64,000 nucleotides of DNA, taken from Mesodorylaimus sp. YZB2_4 (Eukaryota; Nematoda; Enoplea; Dorylaimida; Dorylaimidae). Both the position numbers and the translations under genes were made by a program. Location: assembly GCA_030248295.1 (NCBI GenBank), contig JASANH010000781.1, positions 186,001 through 250,000 on the forward strand. The letters are read 5' to 3'. Below are positions 47,301 to 58,859 of this stretch, one piece after another. How positions within the stretch are numbered: the stretch's first letter is position 1; each line of letters starts with the position of its first letter. The notes below the pieces were generated by a model that ran no database searches, was not told the origin of the DNA, and saw nothing but the letters and a program-made list of their open reading frames with translations.

Positions 47301-50300
47301 TTTGCGATAGGCACGACCGTCTGCCTTCGGCTCGCCATATATTCCCGGGTTTGTCTCTCAAATTCAGGACAATTCGAACGGATCCCCCCTCCATCGAGCG
47401 TACATTAAAATTTGCCAGCAGGAAAGTCAGATCATGAACATTTTTCAAAAATTTGAACACAGCATCCCAAAAATTATGCATCGAATGCACGCACATGTAA
47501 GGATAATTTCGATTGTAAATTTTCCCGCCTTTTTAAGATTAAAATTTTTTCTGAAATATTTTTGCGTTTTTTTCAACGAAAGCATGGACTAATGATTTCT
47601 GAGGCGATGAATCCCAAAAACTTACCGTCTCCACTTCTTGTTTCGTTATTGTAGGTGCCATATTTCTCAAAAATATACTAGCCGTTTTATGCAACCACAT
47701 TTGCGGTTGACCACTCTTCGAAGACGGACTACGCGATCGACCATGTTTCTCGTCGTTTATTGACGAACGACGAGCAGGTGACATGGATTTAGTAGTATCG
47801 CGTCGATTGGCTGCTTCTTCAGTCGACGAACGGAAGCCTTGTTGAATCGGAGCAGGTATCGATTCGCCCTCATTGGGCGGTACCACATTCGGCTGATCGT
47901 CGATACTCGATCGCTCGCCAAGTTCTCCTTCGACGCTCGCAGGCGGAGATCGAACTGACGATTTGCCTAAAATCACACATTTAACATTTTCTGTTTCCTT
48001 CAAATGACAGAAACTTCATCCAAATTTCCACTTATTGACCTAAAATTGCATAAGATTTTGTCGGAATCCTTTGACGCCCACCTCAGTGCTAATTACTCAG
48101 GCGGGTAACACCTAAAAACCGTTTTTATAGCACGCGTAAGTTAAGAAGAATAAACATTACGAATTTATTCTTCTCCAGAACACAAGCGTGCTGCACTCTT
48201 CCCCCTCCCCCCCAATTCAGACATACTTACTCGACCGAACCGATCCTTTGTCCGACATTTCACCATCCTAAAAATCAAAACAATTTTTAACCTCCAACCA
48301 TCAAATTCTCCTTCCATAACTTCTCAGACAATCATATCAGATTATCGCTTCTCAATTGTCCCCAAGCAGGGCTAGTGCTTTCGGACTGGGATAACTGGCA
48401 AAGCTTGTTTTATCATCATTCTTATCTCAATTTTACCCAATCTAGATAACTCTGAAAAATAAAAATAAACATACGCTTAACGCCTCTTCTTCGCCATCTT
48501 TCGCCTTCCTCGTCGTCTTCTTCGATTCCCATTCCCCCAATTCACCGTCCCCTTCATTCTCTTTCTTCGTCCTGCCATCCTCATCGCCCGATTGATGACG
48601 TTCCGACGACTCCCTAAAATAGAGAGAATCAAATAAGACCTAGCAAAAAAAGTCCTGATTCACCGTTTTTCTCGTTTGGACTGTCAACTAGGTCATTTTA
48701 TTTCGAATCAGTCAGTTCTGTCATTTCTACATTGCCTTTTCAGACAGGGATAACTGGTCATCATTTCCAAATCCCCTCTGCCCCCCAAGACTATAAGTAA
48801 TCAAAACATGACTTACGCCTCTCTCGACCTCTTTTGTGGTCTCTCTTCGGATTCGTCATCGCCTCTTCTAGTCGATTCCCTCGATCCTTGTCGAGCCTCT
48901 CGTTCCCTCGATTCCGTCTGCTCATCACCATACGATCGACCGTGTTGATTCGATTCGTCATCCTCGATATCTTCCATTTTTTCCAATAGTGCCAAATCCT
49001 CATCCGTGCCGCCTTCTAATTTCACGACAACTAAAAACACAAAATTGCACCTGTAATTTTCTGAAATAATTTTGCTCCTTGTTTTGACTGAAAACATTGA
49101 CTGGTGATTTATGAGGAGGGTTGTCCTGCCCTTTCCCTATGCTCATCCGAAATCGAATCAGTAACACTGCTTATCCACAATAAAATTCAGACAGGGATAA
49201 CTTGTGTCATCATTTTCAATTTCTACGGCACACGCATTGAAGGCACATTTCGTGGATTCTGCCTGCTCATAAGCGTCGGTTAGAAACAGGCCAGACTCCA
49301 CCTGAGCCACCTCCCAAAAGCATCTTCATCACCGGGGGTCGAACCCTAGACAAGCCTTGCGACCATGGTGGCACAAGACTTACGGGCATCCATTAACTTG
49401 ATTAAATGCCTTCCATTCGTGTGTTCCATGGACGCCTTATCGATCCACCCTTTCGCCATCAATTCTTGAAATACTTCTAATCGTCTTCGCACAGCCGCTT
49501 GTTGTTCTTGCTTCTTTTTCGCACTCTCTTCAGGATGATATTTTAATCGAAACCTCAAAAAAATTTCACAAACTTTTTATTTACTTTGTACAAATTCTCC
49601 TATTTTACCAAAAACCTAAACCGAATCCCAACAAATTTTCTTTTTGCATGATCCAAAAAAGAGGCAACTCGAACCTCGATGAAAAGAAAAGCTACAGCAA
49701 AATCCAAGAATAGCATATTCCAACATAGATTTGTATCTTACCTCAACCATATGCTTATCAGATTTTCACGCAGCCACGGTTAGAAAGAACCATGAACTGG
49801 CCACACACATGATTCGTGTATGCATATTTTAAAGATAAATGTATAAGTAGCTTTCTGACTAATGTCTCCCGTAAGCCGCGGCATAATACGCCTCTGGCCA
49901 GTCTTGTGAGTCTTGTTTGTCAAAAGCAAAGGAAAAATCATATGCCAAATGTAAAAAACCAAGAAATTTTTCTCAGCGCTGATATAAGTAAAGCATTTTC
50001 AGAAGACGTGAAGCAGATATTTTTGTCTTTCGCAGCATATTTTTTATAGAAACATAAAGGAACAATGGTAGCCCTCCTTACGACAGCGGATGCAGCGGCC
50101 GATATCAGAGATCTTATATAAAGAAAAGATGGTATTCTTTGATCAAAGAGCCGCATAAAAGAAGATATATCCATTAACCGATATAGAAAAAAGACGGTTT
50201 GATATTTTTGCGTCATTCTCGCGCTAGAAGTCGATAAAAAGTTGTTATTTATACTGTATACATACGAAATCTTAAGATTTAAGATGCTAAAACCTTAAGA

Positions 50301-51043
50301 GCTCACAGAAATCTAATTTCGCAATAAAAATATTGAAAAACTCACCATTCTTGATCTTTATGCGCGATAAAAAATGCGTGCAGTTGTTGGCGTTTATAAT
50401 CCAATTTGTACTCGTTATATTTTTGAACAGCGTCTTCATCCGAAATTGAATCATCTTGTTTCGCCAAAAATTGTTTAAATGACATCATTGGACCGAGATT
50501 GCCTTGCAGAACGCCACTCGATCCACCAGCGGCACCTGACGACGCACTTACTGATCCACCAGACAATGATGGAAGACCGTCAATATTCGGTCGTTTGTTC
50601 GGTGGCGATGGATCGAAATCGCCACCATCGTCCCTGAAAAGAAACAAATCGAACTTTTGTCGGTATTTTACAAGCACAAACGTGCAAAGCACTTTGTCAT
50701 TTTTTCACTTAGTTGCCCGTACTTACCAATCTCTCCGTCTTTTCATTGGAGGACTGTCCATACGAATACCACCAGGGCGAAATGGTTTGTAATCTCGATT
50801 TCCATACTGATATCCACGTCTAAAATATATTTGATTCGCGTTTGTTTAATTTTGTTCTCTCGTTTTATGCAGAATCCACAAAAAATTGTCGTTAAAAGAA
50901 AATTAGTTAGCTTACCTATCCCCACCACCGAAATCACGTCGACCAGCGCCACCACCTCGATTTTCTTGAAAATCGCTCCTTTCTTTCGTAAATTTATCCC
51001 GTCCACGGCTTCGACGATCGTATTCTTCGTCACTTTCCGTCAT
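44341..51043 (-). CDS. SRRT: Serrate RNA effector / ARS2 homolog (14 exons)
   Basis: Exons in coding order: 51043-50916, 50819-50727, 50633-50346, 49553-49384, 49030-48817, 48613-48475, 48267-48231, 47966-47626, 47097-46744, 46688-46527, 45521-45332, 45270-45008, 44948-44684, 44534-44341. All join in frame (945 residues; the human protein is about 880). The start is acidic/basic with RG repeats. The SERRATE N-terminal domain spans about 125-300 ([47 protein letters not shown]). A charged linker spans 300-450. The central part is [20 protein letters not shown] and the Arg-rich [18 protein letters not shown]. The Ars2 domain has [34 protein letters not shown] and the zinc finger [19 protein letters not shown]...KH near 762. 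A Gly-rich tail ends [12 protein letters not shown]2 links the nuclear cap-binding complex to RNA processing and small-RNA biogenesis. Confidence 0.96.
45640..45930 (-). mobile_element. tRNA-derived SINE-like repeat in SRRT intron 10
   Basis: On the minus strand: GGCTCAGTTGGTCAATGCG (A box), then GTTCCGACTGAGGACGGCAG, a second GACGGCAGTTCAGTAAG, then CGCTGGCCTTGCTTACCAGG. It matches the subfamily at 32855. The direct 45-base internal repeat (GACGGCAGTT) is a difference. Confidence 0.65.
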
Positions 51044-51327
51044 TTTTATGTTCAAAAAATTGTAATCCAACTTATAATTGGTGCGTAAAACTGATCCAAA
51101 ATTATCGAAAGGCTGTCAGTTCTATCGCCTTCGGTTGGCTAGCGGGCAGTCGCACTGTACCAGCAACATGCTGCTTATTGCAAACAAGGAAACGTGAGAA
51201 TCTGAATGCGATAATATGTACCTGAACATCGAGGCGGGACTTTAAAAACTTGGAGGGAAGCACTATTGATCATTAATCCGAAACTTTATAATTTATCGCT
51301 AGATTCTTGCGTTAAGTCATTTTTCGA
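51044..51327. promoter_or_regulatory. Probable SRRT 5' leader and promoter region
   Basis: The 285 bases between the SRRT start codon and the upstream hairpin element. No clear TATA box or initiator was seen. The hairpin limits the simple promoter to this interval, unless the element itself contributes. Confidence 0.3.
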
Positions 51328-51788
51328 GCGTTAAACCGTAGTTGGTCGAACTCTTGGGTCCACAGACCCAACGCATGTTATAACACAGGGCGAAACGGTT
51401 TTATCTGCATATCTCGACAACCAGCTATTATTTTGCAAAACCGTTTGGTAGTATCATAGGTTGATAGGTAGGACATGCTAGTACCGAAAATTATCGAAAT
51501 CGATCAAGCGGTTCTCAAACGGCGGTTCGTACGATTCATGTTTCAATTGAAGTTATTATTGTTTTTGGGCACTTTTTTGGGGTTTTCGGGCCGCCGTTTG
51601 AGAACCGCTTGATCGATTTCGATAATTTTTAATACTAGCATGTCCTACCTATCAACCTATGATACTACCGAACGGTTATGCAAAATAATGGCTGGTTGTC
51701 GAGATATGCAGATAAAACCGTTTCGCCCTGTGTTATAACATGCGTTGGGTCTGTGGACCCAAGAGTTCGACCAACTACGGGTTAAAAC
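51328..51788. mobile_element. Near-perfect 460-base hairpin (MITE) upstream of SRRT
   Basis: Arms of about 205 and 195 bases are nearly identical in inverted orientation. Both contain GTAGTTGGTCGAACTCTTGG, GTCCACAGACCCAACGCATG, TTATAACACAGGGCGAAACG, AGGTTGATAGGTAGGACATG and CGATCAAGCGGTTCTCAAAC. Only about ten differences are seen, and the loop is about 55 bases (51535-51590). High arm identity points to recent origin or gene conversion. No coding capacity. Confidence 0.88.
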
Positions 51789-52460
51789 AGAAGCCTGGTG
51801 TCAGAGCGCTGAAGTACATGGCGTGACAACAGTCGCGACATTGATAGTGAGGTGATAAAAAGGGTGGCAGAGCTGGAAAAATGACCTGGACCTTCATCTC
51901 TCTGTGGTCGATATACGAGGAGAGACCTTGCGGGGTGAGACCCTCGAATTCGGATACCCTCACTGGGCACAGACATCGCGGAGTAGTGACTAACACGCGC
52001 TCTTACCCGGCATGCATTTCGAATTGAACCTTCTCGATGGCAAGACAGGGTCAACTAACAAGCCCCCTAGCCACAGGAAAAGAGCTACAAATCGACACCT
52101 GGAACAAACCGCTCATTACTGCCTACCTCTTTACTGCGGAGTAATCTCCAAGCGAGTATCCAACTTCAGAATGGCCATCTCTCGAATACAAACTGGATAC
52201 AAAGGCCTTATCTGAAACTTACTTTTATGCATGATTTTTTAAGTTTGGCACGCCTCTGCTCCCATCTGTTCCACATGTGTAGAGAGGTCAAAAGTCAGTG
52301 ATGAACAATTTTCTATATAGGTACCTCCTGTAAATGCCATATTATCTGCAGGTAAAAGTAAGTTTCAGGTTGGGCCTCAGTTGAAGATGATGAATTTTTT
52401 GCAACTTCAGCGAGCCCCTGCAATGAATGTGAAGACACATTCGCCTTTTAATTACCCCTT
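51789..52460. other. Intergenic, nothing recognised
   Basis: GTAAGTTTCAG-type segments near 52215 and 52353 are in opposite orientations (TGAAACTTACTTTTA against TAAAAGTAAGTTTCA), suggesting a small inverted repeat of about 140 bases. Confidence 0.35.
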
Positions 52461-52469
52461 GATACAATG

Positions 52470-54125
52470 TGGAATCCCTAAGACTCAGTGTCCAAATTGC
52501 ACCTCGACTGATCGGCTGCCAAGCTAAACAAGCCATCTGAGTTGATGTGCATTCACATTGCATACCTCAGTTGGCTCAGCTTATGGCTTGTCGTCAGTTT
52601 TGCGGCTTGCAGTCATCTCAGCTCAGCTGGGTCATTCGCATTAGAAGCCCTGACGCTGCTTACATTCTGTCTACTTTCGGCGGGCTTGGCAAAGGAGCTC
52701 AGCTTGCTCGGCTTGCAGAAAGCTTTCCCAGAAGCAAGATTACTGCAGAGGATTATCATCGTCAAAATCAGAAGAATAAAACTGAAATATGTCCGCTATT
52801 GGTCTGCTGAACGAAGAGCAGTAGATGACCTATGCACACCCTGTTGCATCAGATTATCTCTAGCATCATGCACATACCAATCACGCATATGTGCGCTGAC
52901 AACCGAACATTCACGTTCACAATCGTTCACATTGCGACCATGAGCTCAGCCAGCTCAGCCTGCAGTCAGCTCGGTTTGCGGCTAGCTCAGTTTGTGGCTT
53001 GGGGTTTATCTTGGCTGGCTCAGCTGGGCTGTTTATTCATCTTGGTCTGCGACTCAGGAGCTCGGCCAGCTCGGTTGGTAAAATTGGAAGTTTTCAATGT
53101 TTCCAGCTGAGCCAGCCAAGCTTGGAACAATGGTTCTGGAGTTATCAACAGGAAAGTATAGGCAATTTCGATAAAAATATGGATTATGATGAAATTATTG
53201 AATTATGGTGAACTTATGAACGATATACATATCAGTTCTAAGGGCTAGGAATCTCCAGGAACTTTAAGGGTTTAAACCAGGGAACTTTAAAAAAAGCGGT
53301 TGGCGTCTGATGCGTGTCGCCATTATTTGTGGGCTAAGGCGACAGGGTAGGACTAAAGTGTAAAATTCGGCATTTTAATGGAAAACAGGATCAGAGAAAT
53401 GCCCTCGAGGAAGTCCGCTAGAAAAAGTGTGATTCAAGATTTACAGAAGGCACGCTAATTGAGTTTAGAAACGAGCAACTACAGCAGAGTTGCGACGAAT
53501 ATGTGCATCATATGCATCGATGAGAGTAGTACTAAAAATGGCAGGAGTAGAACCGACTCCGCCAAAACAGTAACTGATTTTGTTCCATCACTGTTCCATC
53601 TCATTCTTGTTTTCATTCAGATCATTAGCCATAGAACAGCCGACCCGATACTCCATGTGTCTACCGAGTAAACAATATTTTTGTCAGTGCGTCAGTTCAT
53701 GTGTGCGTGGTTGGTTTGTCCATGATGTAAGATAAGTTGATGCAACACGTTGTGCATACCTATGTCACGTACTGGTTTTTCGTTTAGCAAACCCATTGCA
53801 GGAGATTTTGGTTTTTTTCTTTTGACTCTCTGATAATAATTCTCTGCAGTGGTCTTGCTTCTGGGAAAAATTTTTGCGAGCCGAGCAAACCGAGTTCCTT
53901 AGCCGAGCCTGCCGAAAAGCAGACAAAATATTTCAAGCAGCGTCGCGGTTTCTAATGTGAACAGCCCAGCCGAACTGAGATGACCGCAAACAGCAAACTG
54001 AGCCAGTCGCAAGCTGGGTCAACCGAGGCATGCAATGTGAACGCACGTCAGCTCAGCTGACAGCTCGGCTGGTTCGGTTAGCTCGACAGCCGATCAGCCG
54101 AGGTGCAGTGTGGACGCCGCTTTAC
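52470..54125. mobile_element. 1.65 kb element with about 290-base inverted arms rich in AGCTCAG
   Basis: The left arm (about 52470-52775) carries TGCACCTCGACTGATCGGCT, GTGCATTCACATTGCATACC, TCATCTCAGCTCAGCTGGG and CCCAGAAGCAAGATTACTGC. The reverse complement of about 53820-54125 carries TGCACCTCGGCTGATCGGCT, GTGCGTTCACATTGCATGCC, TCATCTCAGTTCGGCTGGG and CCCAGAAGCAAGACCACTGC. A third partial copy of the AGCTCAGCC block lies inside at 52890-53110 in direct orientation. No transposase is seen. Confidence 0.75.
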
Positions 54126-55100
54126 ACGGCTTTTCAGTACCAAATCGATCGAAGGATCAATCGACCAAGGACCAATCGAAGGATTGTGAAATGACCCACT
54201 TTAATGATGAATTAGACAACAGATTTCGGGGGGGGGGGGGGTCTGATGAGATGCTGCCAGAAACATACTTCCATGAAAGTCGATAATTGGAAATGACGTC
54301 GAGTAAGAAAGTCGGAGGCAGTACTACATTATACTACTGTATTGTGCAACATTTGGGGAGGGGCTGCCAATTATCGCTTATTTTTCGCTTCGCTGCTTTC
54401 GAAGAAGAGCTCAGAATAACCATTCCCGTTGAATGTTCTTGTGCGTCATTTGTGACATTTCCATGCCTCTAACTCCATGTCCAAGGCGTCCTAATTTTCC
54501 TTTTTGAAGAGTGTTTTCGTGAATTCACACAATGAACACTCATAATGCAAATGCTAGGCCAAGGATTCATATTCGGGTTTATATTTTTTAGTCTTTTCTG
54601 TTCTGGAAAAGTGCTTCTAAGATTTTTCAAAGCGCTATCTAGTTTTTCTGGTAGCTGTGCATTTCCTCTCGGATTTTCTACAGCGTAGGTGCTGCCCCTG
54701 AAAAATTGAGCACCAATCGGATCAAAAATTTCCACAAAACTCTCAGCTTTTTTTGACGTACTGAAAGACGAATTATCGAAAACGCACGGCTAACAGAAAC
54801 TTGCGCCGTTAAAAAGGGATGTAGATACGTTCGATAAAGCCATACAAAAGGCGGAAAAAACAAGCAGCGAAAATAAACCTTTTGCGGGCCCTCTTGCAGA
54901 CCTTTCTGTGCTGGCACATACACTGTACATCCTTGGATTGTATGCTAAACGATGTGGCACTTACGTTAAATCACAGGACCCTCTGGTAATAGTCGATGTC
55001 TGTCTTAAGTCTAGCCTTATGTATTGATGGATAACAGACGTCAAAGAATCCATTCAATCCAATCTAGACCGTTAATGACTGACTTATCCACCCGCTCCAA
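54126..55100. other. Intergenic, no gene
   Basis: Contains a poly-G run at 54229-54241 and a GCACGGCTAACAGAAAC end of the short TTAGCCGTGC element at about 54784. Confidence 0.4.
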
Positions 55101-55103
55101 CCA

Positions 55104-55137
55104 TTTATAATTGGGGAGTACTTAATGAAGCATCAGT
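55104..55137 (+). promoter_or_regulatory. TATA box and initiator of the GPCR gene
   Basis: TTTATAA starts at 55104 and TCAGT lies at 55133-55137, with 31 bases from the TATA start to the initiator A. The predicted leader to the ATG at 55247 is about 112 bases. Confidence 0.5.
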
Positions 55138-55246
55138 TCATCCTCTCTTTTCAAAGACCAGGCTTTGTCTGTTGGCATTTCCAAAAGGCGCTCCAAGAAC
55201 TTCTCGCTTCGGCTAGCTATCACTGTGGATCCCTCCGAGTTTCATC

Positions 55247-56188
55247 ATGAACACAAGCGGAATCGACAACATTTCTTTGTCTTCCCTATCCCAACAAGCA
55301 TCCACTCATTTGTCATGGATTATCTTATCCCCCATATCCGTTTTATCCAATTCTCTCCTCATTCTGACAATCCTTCGTTCCAAAGAATTACACTCGAAAA
55401 GTTGTTTTGTTATGTTGAGCCATAGCGTATCCGAAGCATATCTAGCTTCGACCTACTTTGCCACTGGTCTCAGTCGCTACATACCCTACTTGTCCAACAC
55501 GCCAGTAACCACCACTCAGCTGATTTGTATCCTTCGAACCCAACCCATTGGTCTTGGCTCGACTTTGGTTCAAGAATTTACATTTTGTTTAGCCCTGGAT
55601 CGTTTTCTGTGCATCAGGGCACCCGTATTTTATCGTACCAAAAGTACCCAACAGTATTTATTTCTTATCAATTCTTGTTGTTGGGGGCTTGCAATTATTC
55701 AGCACATGTTTTTATTTTTGAAATATAATCCCGACAAATATTTGCCCATTTGTAATGCGGCAATCAGTTTTGATGCTACTTATATGCAAGTAGCCACAAT
55801 TCTAGGCAATGTCACTCGGGCTCTCACATTTCTTCTTTATCTCTTGGCAGCTTCAATGATGTTTGTTCGATACAGAAAAGCCAATTTGGTTGGCGAAAGT
55901 CAAAAGAGCGAATGGAGGATAGAAATCGAGTATCATATATTCGTTGCTATGACAACTGTAGGCATAATATACTTGTTGACTTATGTTGGCCCAACTGTCC
56001 TCAATTCTTTGACTGCTTTTGATCCGACCATAAAAAATGTCGTAAAATATATCCCCATCAGTACTACGTTATATATGTTAAGTGGCATGTCACATTTTCT
56101 AGTGTATTTAAAACTAAATTCTACGTTTAGAATGTGTTTTAAACGGTTTTTATGTAAGGAAGAAAATAATGTAGTAGCATTGACATAG
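55247..56188 (+). CDS. Rhodopsin-like GPCR, nematode SRSX-type (intronless)
   Basis: A 313-residue open frame with seven hydrophobic segments. The first is near 22-42 (WIILSPISVLSNSLLILTIL, with the GN-like SN of helix 1). Helix 2 follows RSKELHSKSC. Helix 3 ends in LALDRFLCIRAP, an Asp-Arg-Phe form of the DRY motif. Later helices include SCCWGLAIIQHMFLFL, ALTFLLYLLAASMMF, a segment after EIEYHIF, and ISTTLYMLSGMSHFLVYL. An Asn glycosylation site (NTS/NIS) is at the N terminus. The short C-terminal tail begins after FRMCFKRFLC, a possible palmitoylation site. Size and layout fit the nematode SRSX/SRW-type receptors. The ligand is unknown. AATAAA at 56221 follows the stop by 33 bases. Assignment to a subfamily needs alignment. 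Confidence 0.82.
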   Translation: MNTSGIDNISLSSLSQQASTHLSWIILSPISVLSNSLLILTILRSKELHSKSCFVMLSHSVSEAYLASTYFATGLSRYIPYLSNTPVTTTQLICILRTQPIGLGSTLVQEFTFCLALDRFLCIRAPVFYRTKSTQQYLFLINSCCWGLAIIQHMFLFLKYNPDKYLPICNAAISFDATYMQVATILGNVTRALTFLLYLLAASMMFVRYRKANLVGESQKSEWRIEIEYHIFVAMTTVGIIYLLTYVGPTVLNSLTAFDPTIKNVVKYIPISTTLYMLSGMSHFLVYLKLNSTFRMCFKRFLCKEENNVVALT

Positions 56189-56226
56189 CATGAAAAAAAA
56201 AGAAAATTTCATTAGATTTGAATAAA

Positions 56227-57425
56227 TATTTCATTTCGAGTGCTTTATTTTTGATTCCATGCGATCTCTGTTGTGGAAAAGTTACTGTGCTTTAAAACTT
56301 GTGTGGAGCAGAAAGTTTTAATTTAGCCGTGCCTAATGGTGTGGAGTGAAGCGTAGGCATCAATATGTCTTTTTTAGCCTTGGCCGCACAGATGGATGTA
56401 TATGGGCACGGGGGGACCCTTCTGAGGTTATTGTAAGTCAGCTAAAAGTTATCGAGTATAGCATCTGCACCTTGCAGGAAATTCTGTCTTAGGTAGTTTA
56501 TCATATCTATACAAGAGCCAAATTTCTGGGCAAAATGCTAGCCACTCGCCTACTCGTCAGATACTGGACGGATTTCGATAATAATTGACATGATTGCAGA
56601 TCTGACCTATCTTGCAGAGCTTGCGAAAAATCAACTTTTTTGGTTCAATCGTTCTTGAGTTATCGACTATTGAAAGTAGCTAGCGCTGGTGTTTCTGTTT
56701 TTTCATTATCGGTGGGGAGCTTAGAAACATCAACTGAACGGGTTGAGGCGCAGCGCCATTGATTGGCTAGGCTCAGGCGCTCTCATGAAGATGGGTTTGG
56801 CGGACACCAATTAATTTTCTGATAATAAATTGAGAATATGTGAAGGAATATAAATGATGTGGAAAGAGTTTCAATGGCAGCACATGTTTTGTTTGATGTA
56901 AAGTAATATTGTTGAGGACAATTAATAACCTAAGCTAATAATAACCTGACAGAACTTGCGGATCCTGAGTTCTGTTTCAGCTTCTGATGGAATGCTCTGA
57001 GAATAAAGAAGTTAAGACCACCCCGAGAATGAGCTAGTTTTGCTTAGGCTGGCTTCGGTTTTGATAGGTTGTCACTTTACTTTCATTTGTTACCTTTGTC
57101 TGCTTGCCTTCTCGCAATGTCAGTAATGTCAGCATATTTTTGCCATAGAGCATGTTTTGCGTACAAGGAATATGAGCGGTCTTACGATTAGACTTTATGC
57201 CTACTCAAAGATAGTATCGGGTATGATAGAGGCATGATCTGTAGGCGGTCTTTACAAGTAATTTTATGGGTGCGGGCTCACGTTCCGTTTCATGTTTCTG
57301 TTTTTCAGAGGTTTGGAGGAAGGCGTATGATAGTCATACAATTTTCTCAGTTTATCTATGTATGTACAGTATGCAGGGACATGCAGTATTTTGCTGCAGT
57401 AGTTTGTAGCAAAAAACGAGAAACG
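56227..57425. other. Intergenic, nothing recognised
   Basis: A TTTAGCCGTGCC motif at 56329 is an end of the short repeat described at 17100. No gene supported. Confidence 0.35.
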
Positions 57426-57429
57426 GTCT

Positions 57430-58205
57430 TATTATTTCAAAAAAAGTCTGTTATGACAGACTCGAAACTTTTAGACGCCAATGCACACAGTGGAACCAGG
57501 TCTTAGGATGGCTGACCTACTCGGTCACTGCTAAACGAAAAAACGGTTAGGAAAAATGTCTGAGCAGAAGGTGCTTTCTCTGCATGAATATCAACTGGAC
57601 GACTGATCGTGGCAACGAGCAGAGGACCATGCAATCCTGTGCTCGTGGTCCACATAAAGGGCTAGGAGTGTCTAACTCTAGGGCTATCCGTAGTAGCGCT
57701 TGCTCTTATTGTTGATAGGAGTGATCGACTCGTGGCGAAGGTGAATCATTTTGTGTCATGTGTCCCTTCATCCTCGAGCAGTTCATTACTGATATGATAA
57801 ACCATGAGCATGAACATAAAGTAGGAAGAAGGGGGTGGAAAATTTTCCGATGTCCCTTGAGGCTTAGGCATGTAACGATAAGCCATGTTACTTTACTCGC
57901 AACGCTACAGCTTTAACGTGTTTAGGTTGCTCACGTGAGACAGCACAGCTGCCTTTGGGGAGCCTGTATGAAGAGCAGCAGTGCACAGAACACAAGCTTT
58001 GTGGATTTGACGCTGACATCTCAATGCATACATACAGTAAATGTGTGCGAGCGATTACACGCTGTGCGCAGCGCCTAACATGTTGGGACAGTTCCCCTTT
58101 TTCTTGTGGCCGAGTAGACCAGCCATCCCAAGCCCTGGTTTCACTGTGTGCATTGGCTGGTCTAAAAGTTTCGAGTCTGTCATAACAGACTTTTTTGGAA
58201 ATAAT
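57430..58205. mobile_element. Inverted-repeat element of about 0.78 kb
   Basis: The left arm (57430-57545) reads AAAAAGTCTGTTATGACAGA then CTCGAAACTTTTAGACGCCA. The reverse complement of the right arm (about 58095-58205) reads AAAAAGTCTGTTATGACAGA then CTCGAAACTTTTAGACCAGC. Both go on with CAATGCACACAGTG and GGATGGCTG-CCTACTCGG. No transposase frame. Confidence 0.72.
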
Positions 58206-58859
58206 GTTGGGTTGCATGCAAATCAGCACAAATTATCAAAAATTTTAATGGCCGCAAAATTTACCCAATAACTAATACTTATTGTTAGTCTACAATGTGC
58301 CAAATTCCACTCCTTCAATTGACGCTAGGTCCGTTTTCGCAGTGCGAACAGTAAGACACGACTTTTATATATTAGGGCCTAATTATAGCCAGTCATTCTC
58401 CTGTCACCTGGTCACCAAATTCGCGGAGCTGCCGCTTTTGGGTGACTTTTCTCGAAATTTTTAGCGATAAGTAGATGTCAGCGGCAATTTTGTAGAGAAA
58501 ATCAAGCTCTATCGAGCAGATATTTCGTTTTCAGTTTATTTAAAAGATTTTTCGTGAATTTTTGCAATTCAAGCGAAAAATTTTGTGTCATAGAAGCAGA
58601 AAAAGCAAAACAAATACAACTAGTCAATAGAGAATATTCTTCTCTAAAAAATTGTCGCTGACATGAATCTTCGTTATTGCTGAAAATTTCGATAAAAGTG
58701 GCTGAAAGCGGCGGAGGCCCAAAAGTGCATTCGACGCATTTCGACAAGGCGTGGGTGCATTCAACTATAATTCAGCCCTTTGGACAAAGGCATTCATAGT
58801 CAATCTACATGCGTGACAGGGCGTTCCAAATCTTGGACGTGCTGATGTCATGCGGCTGG

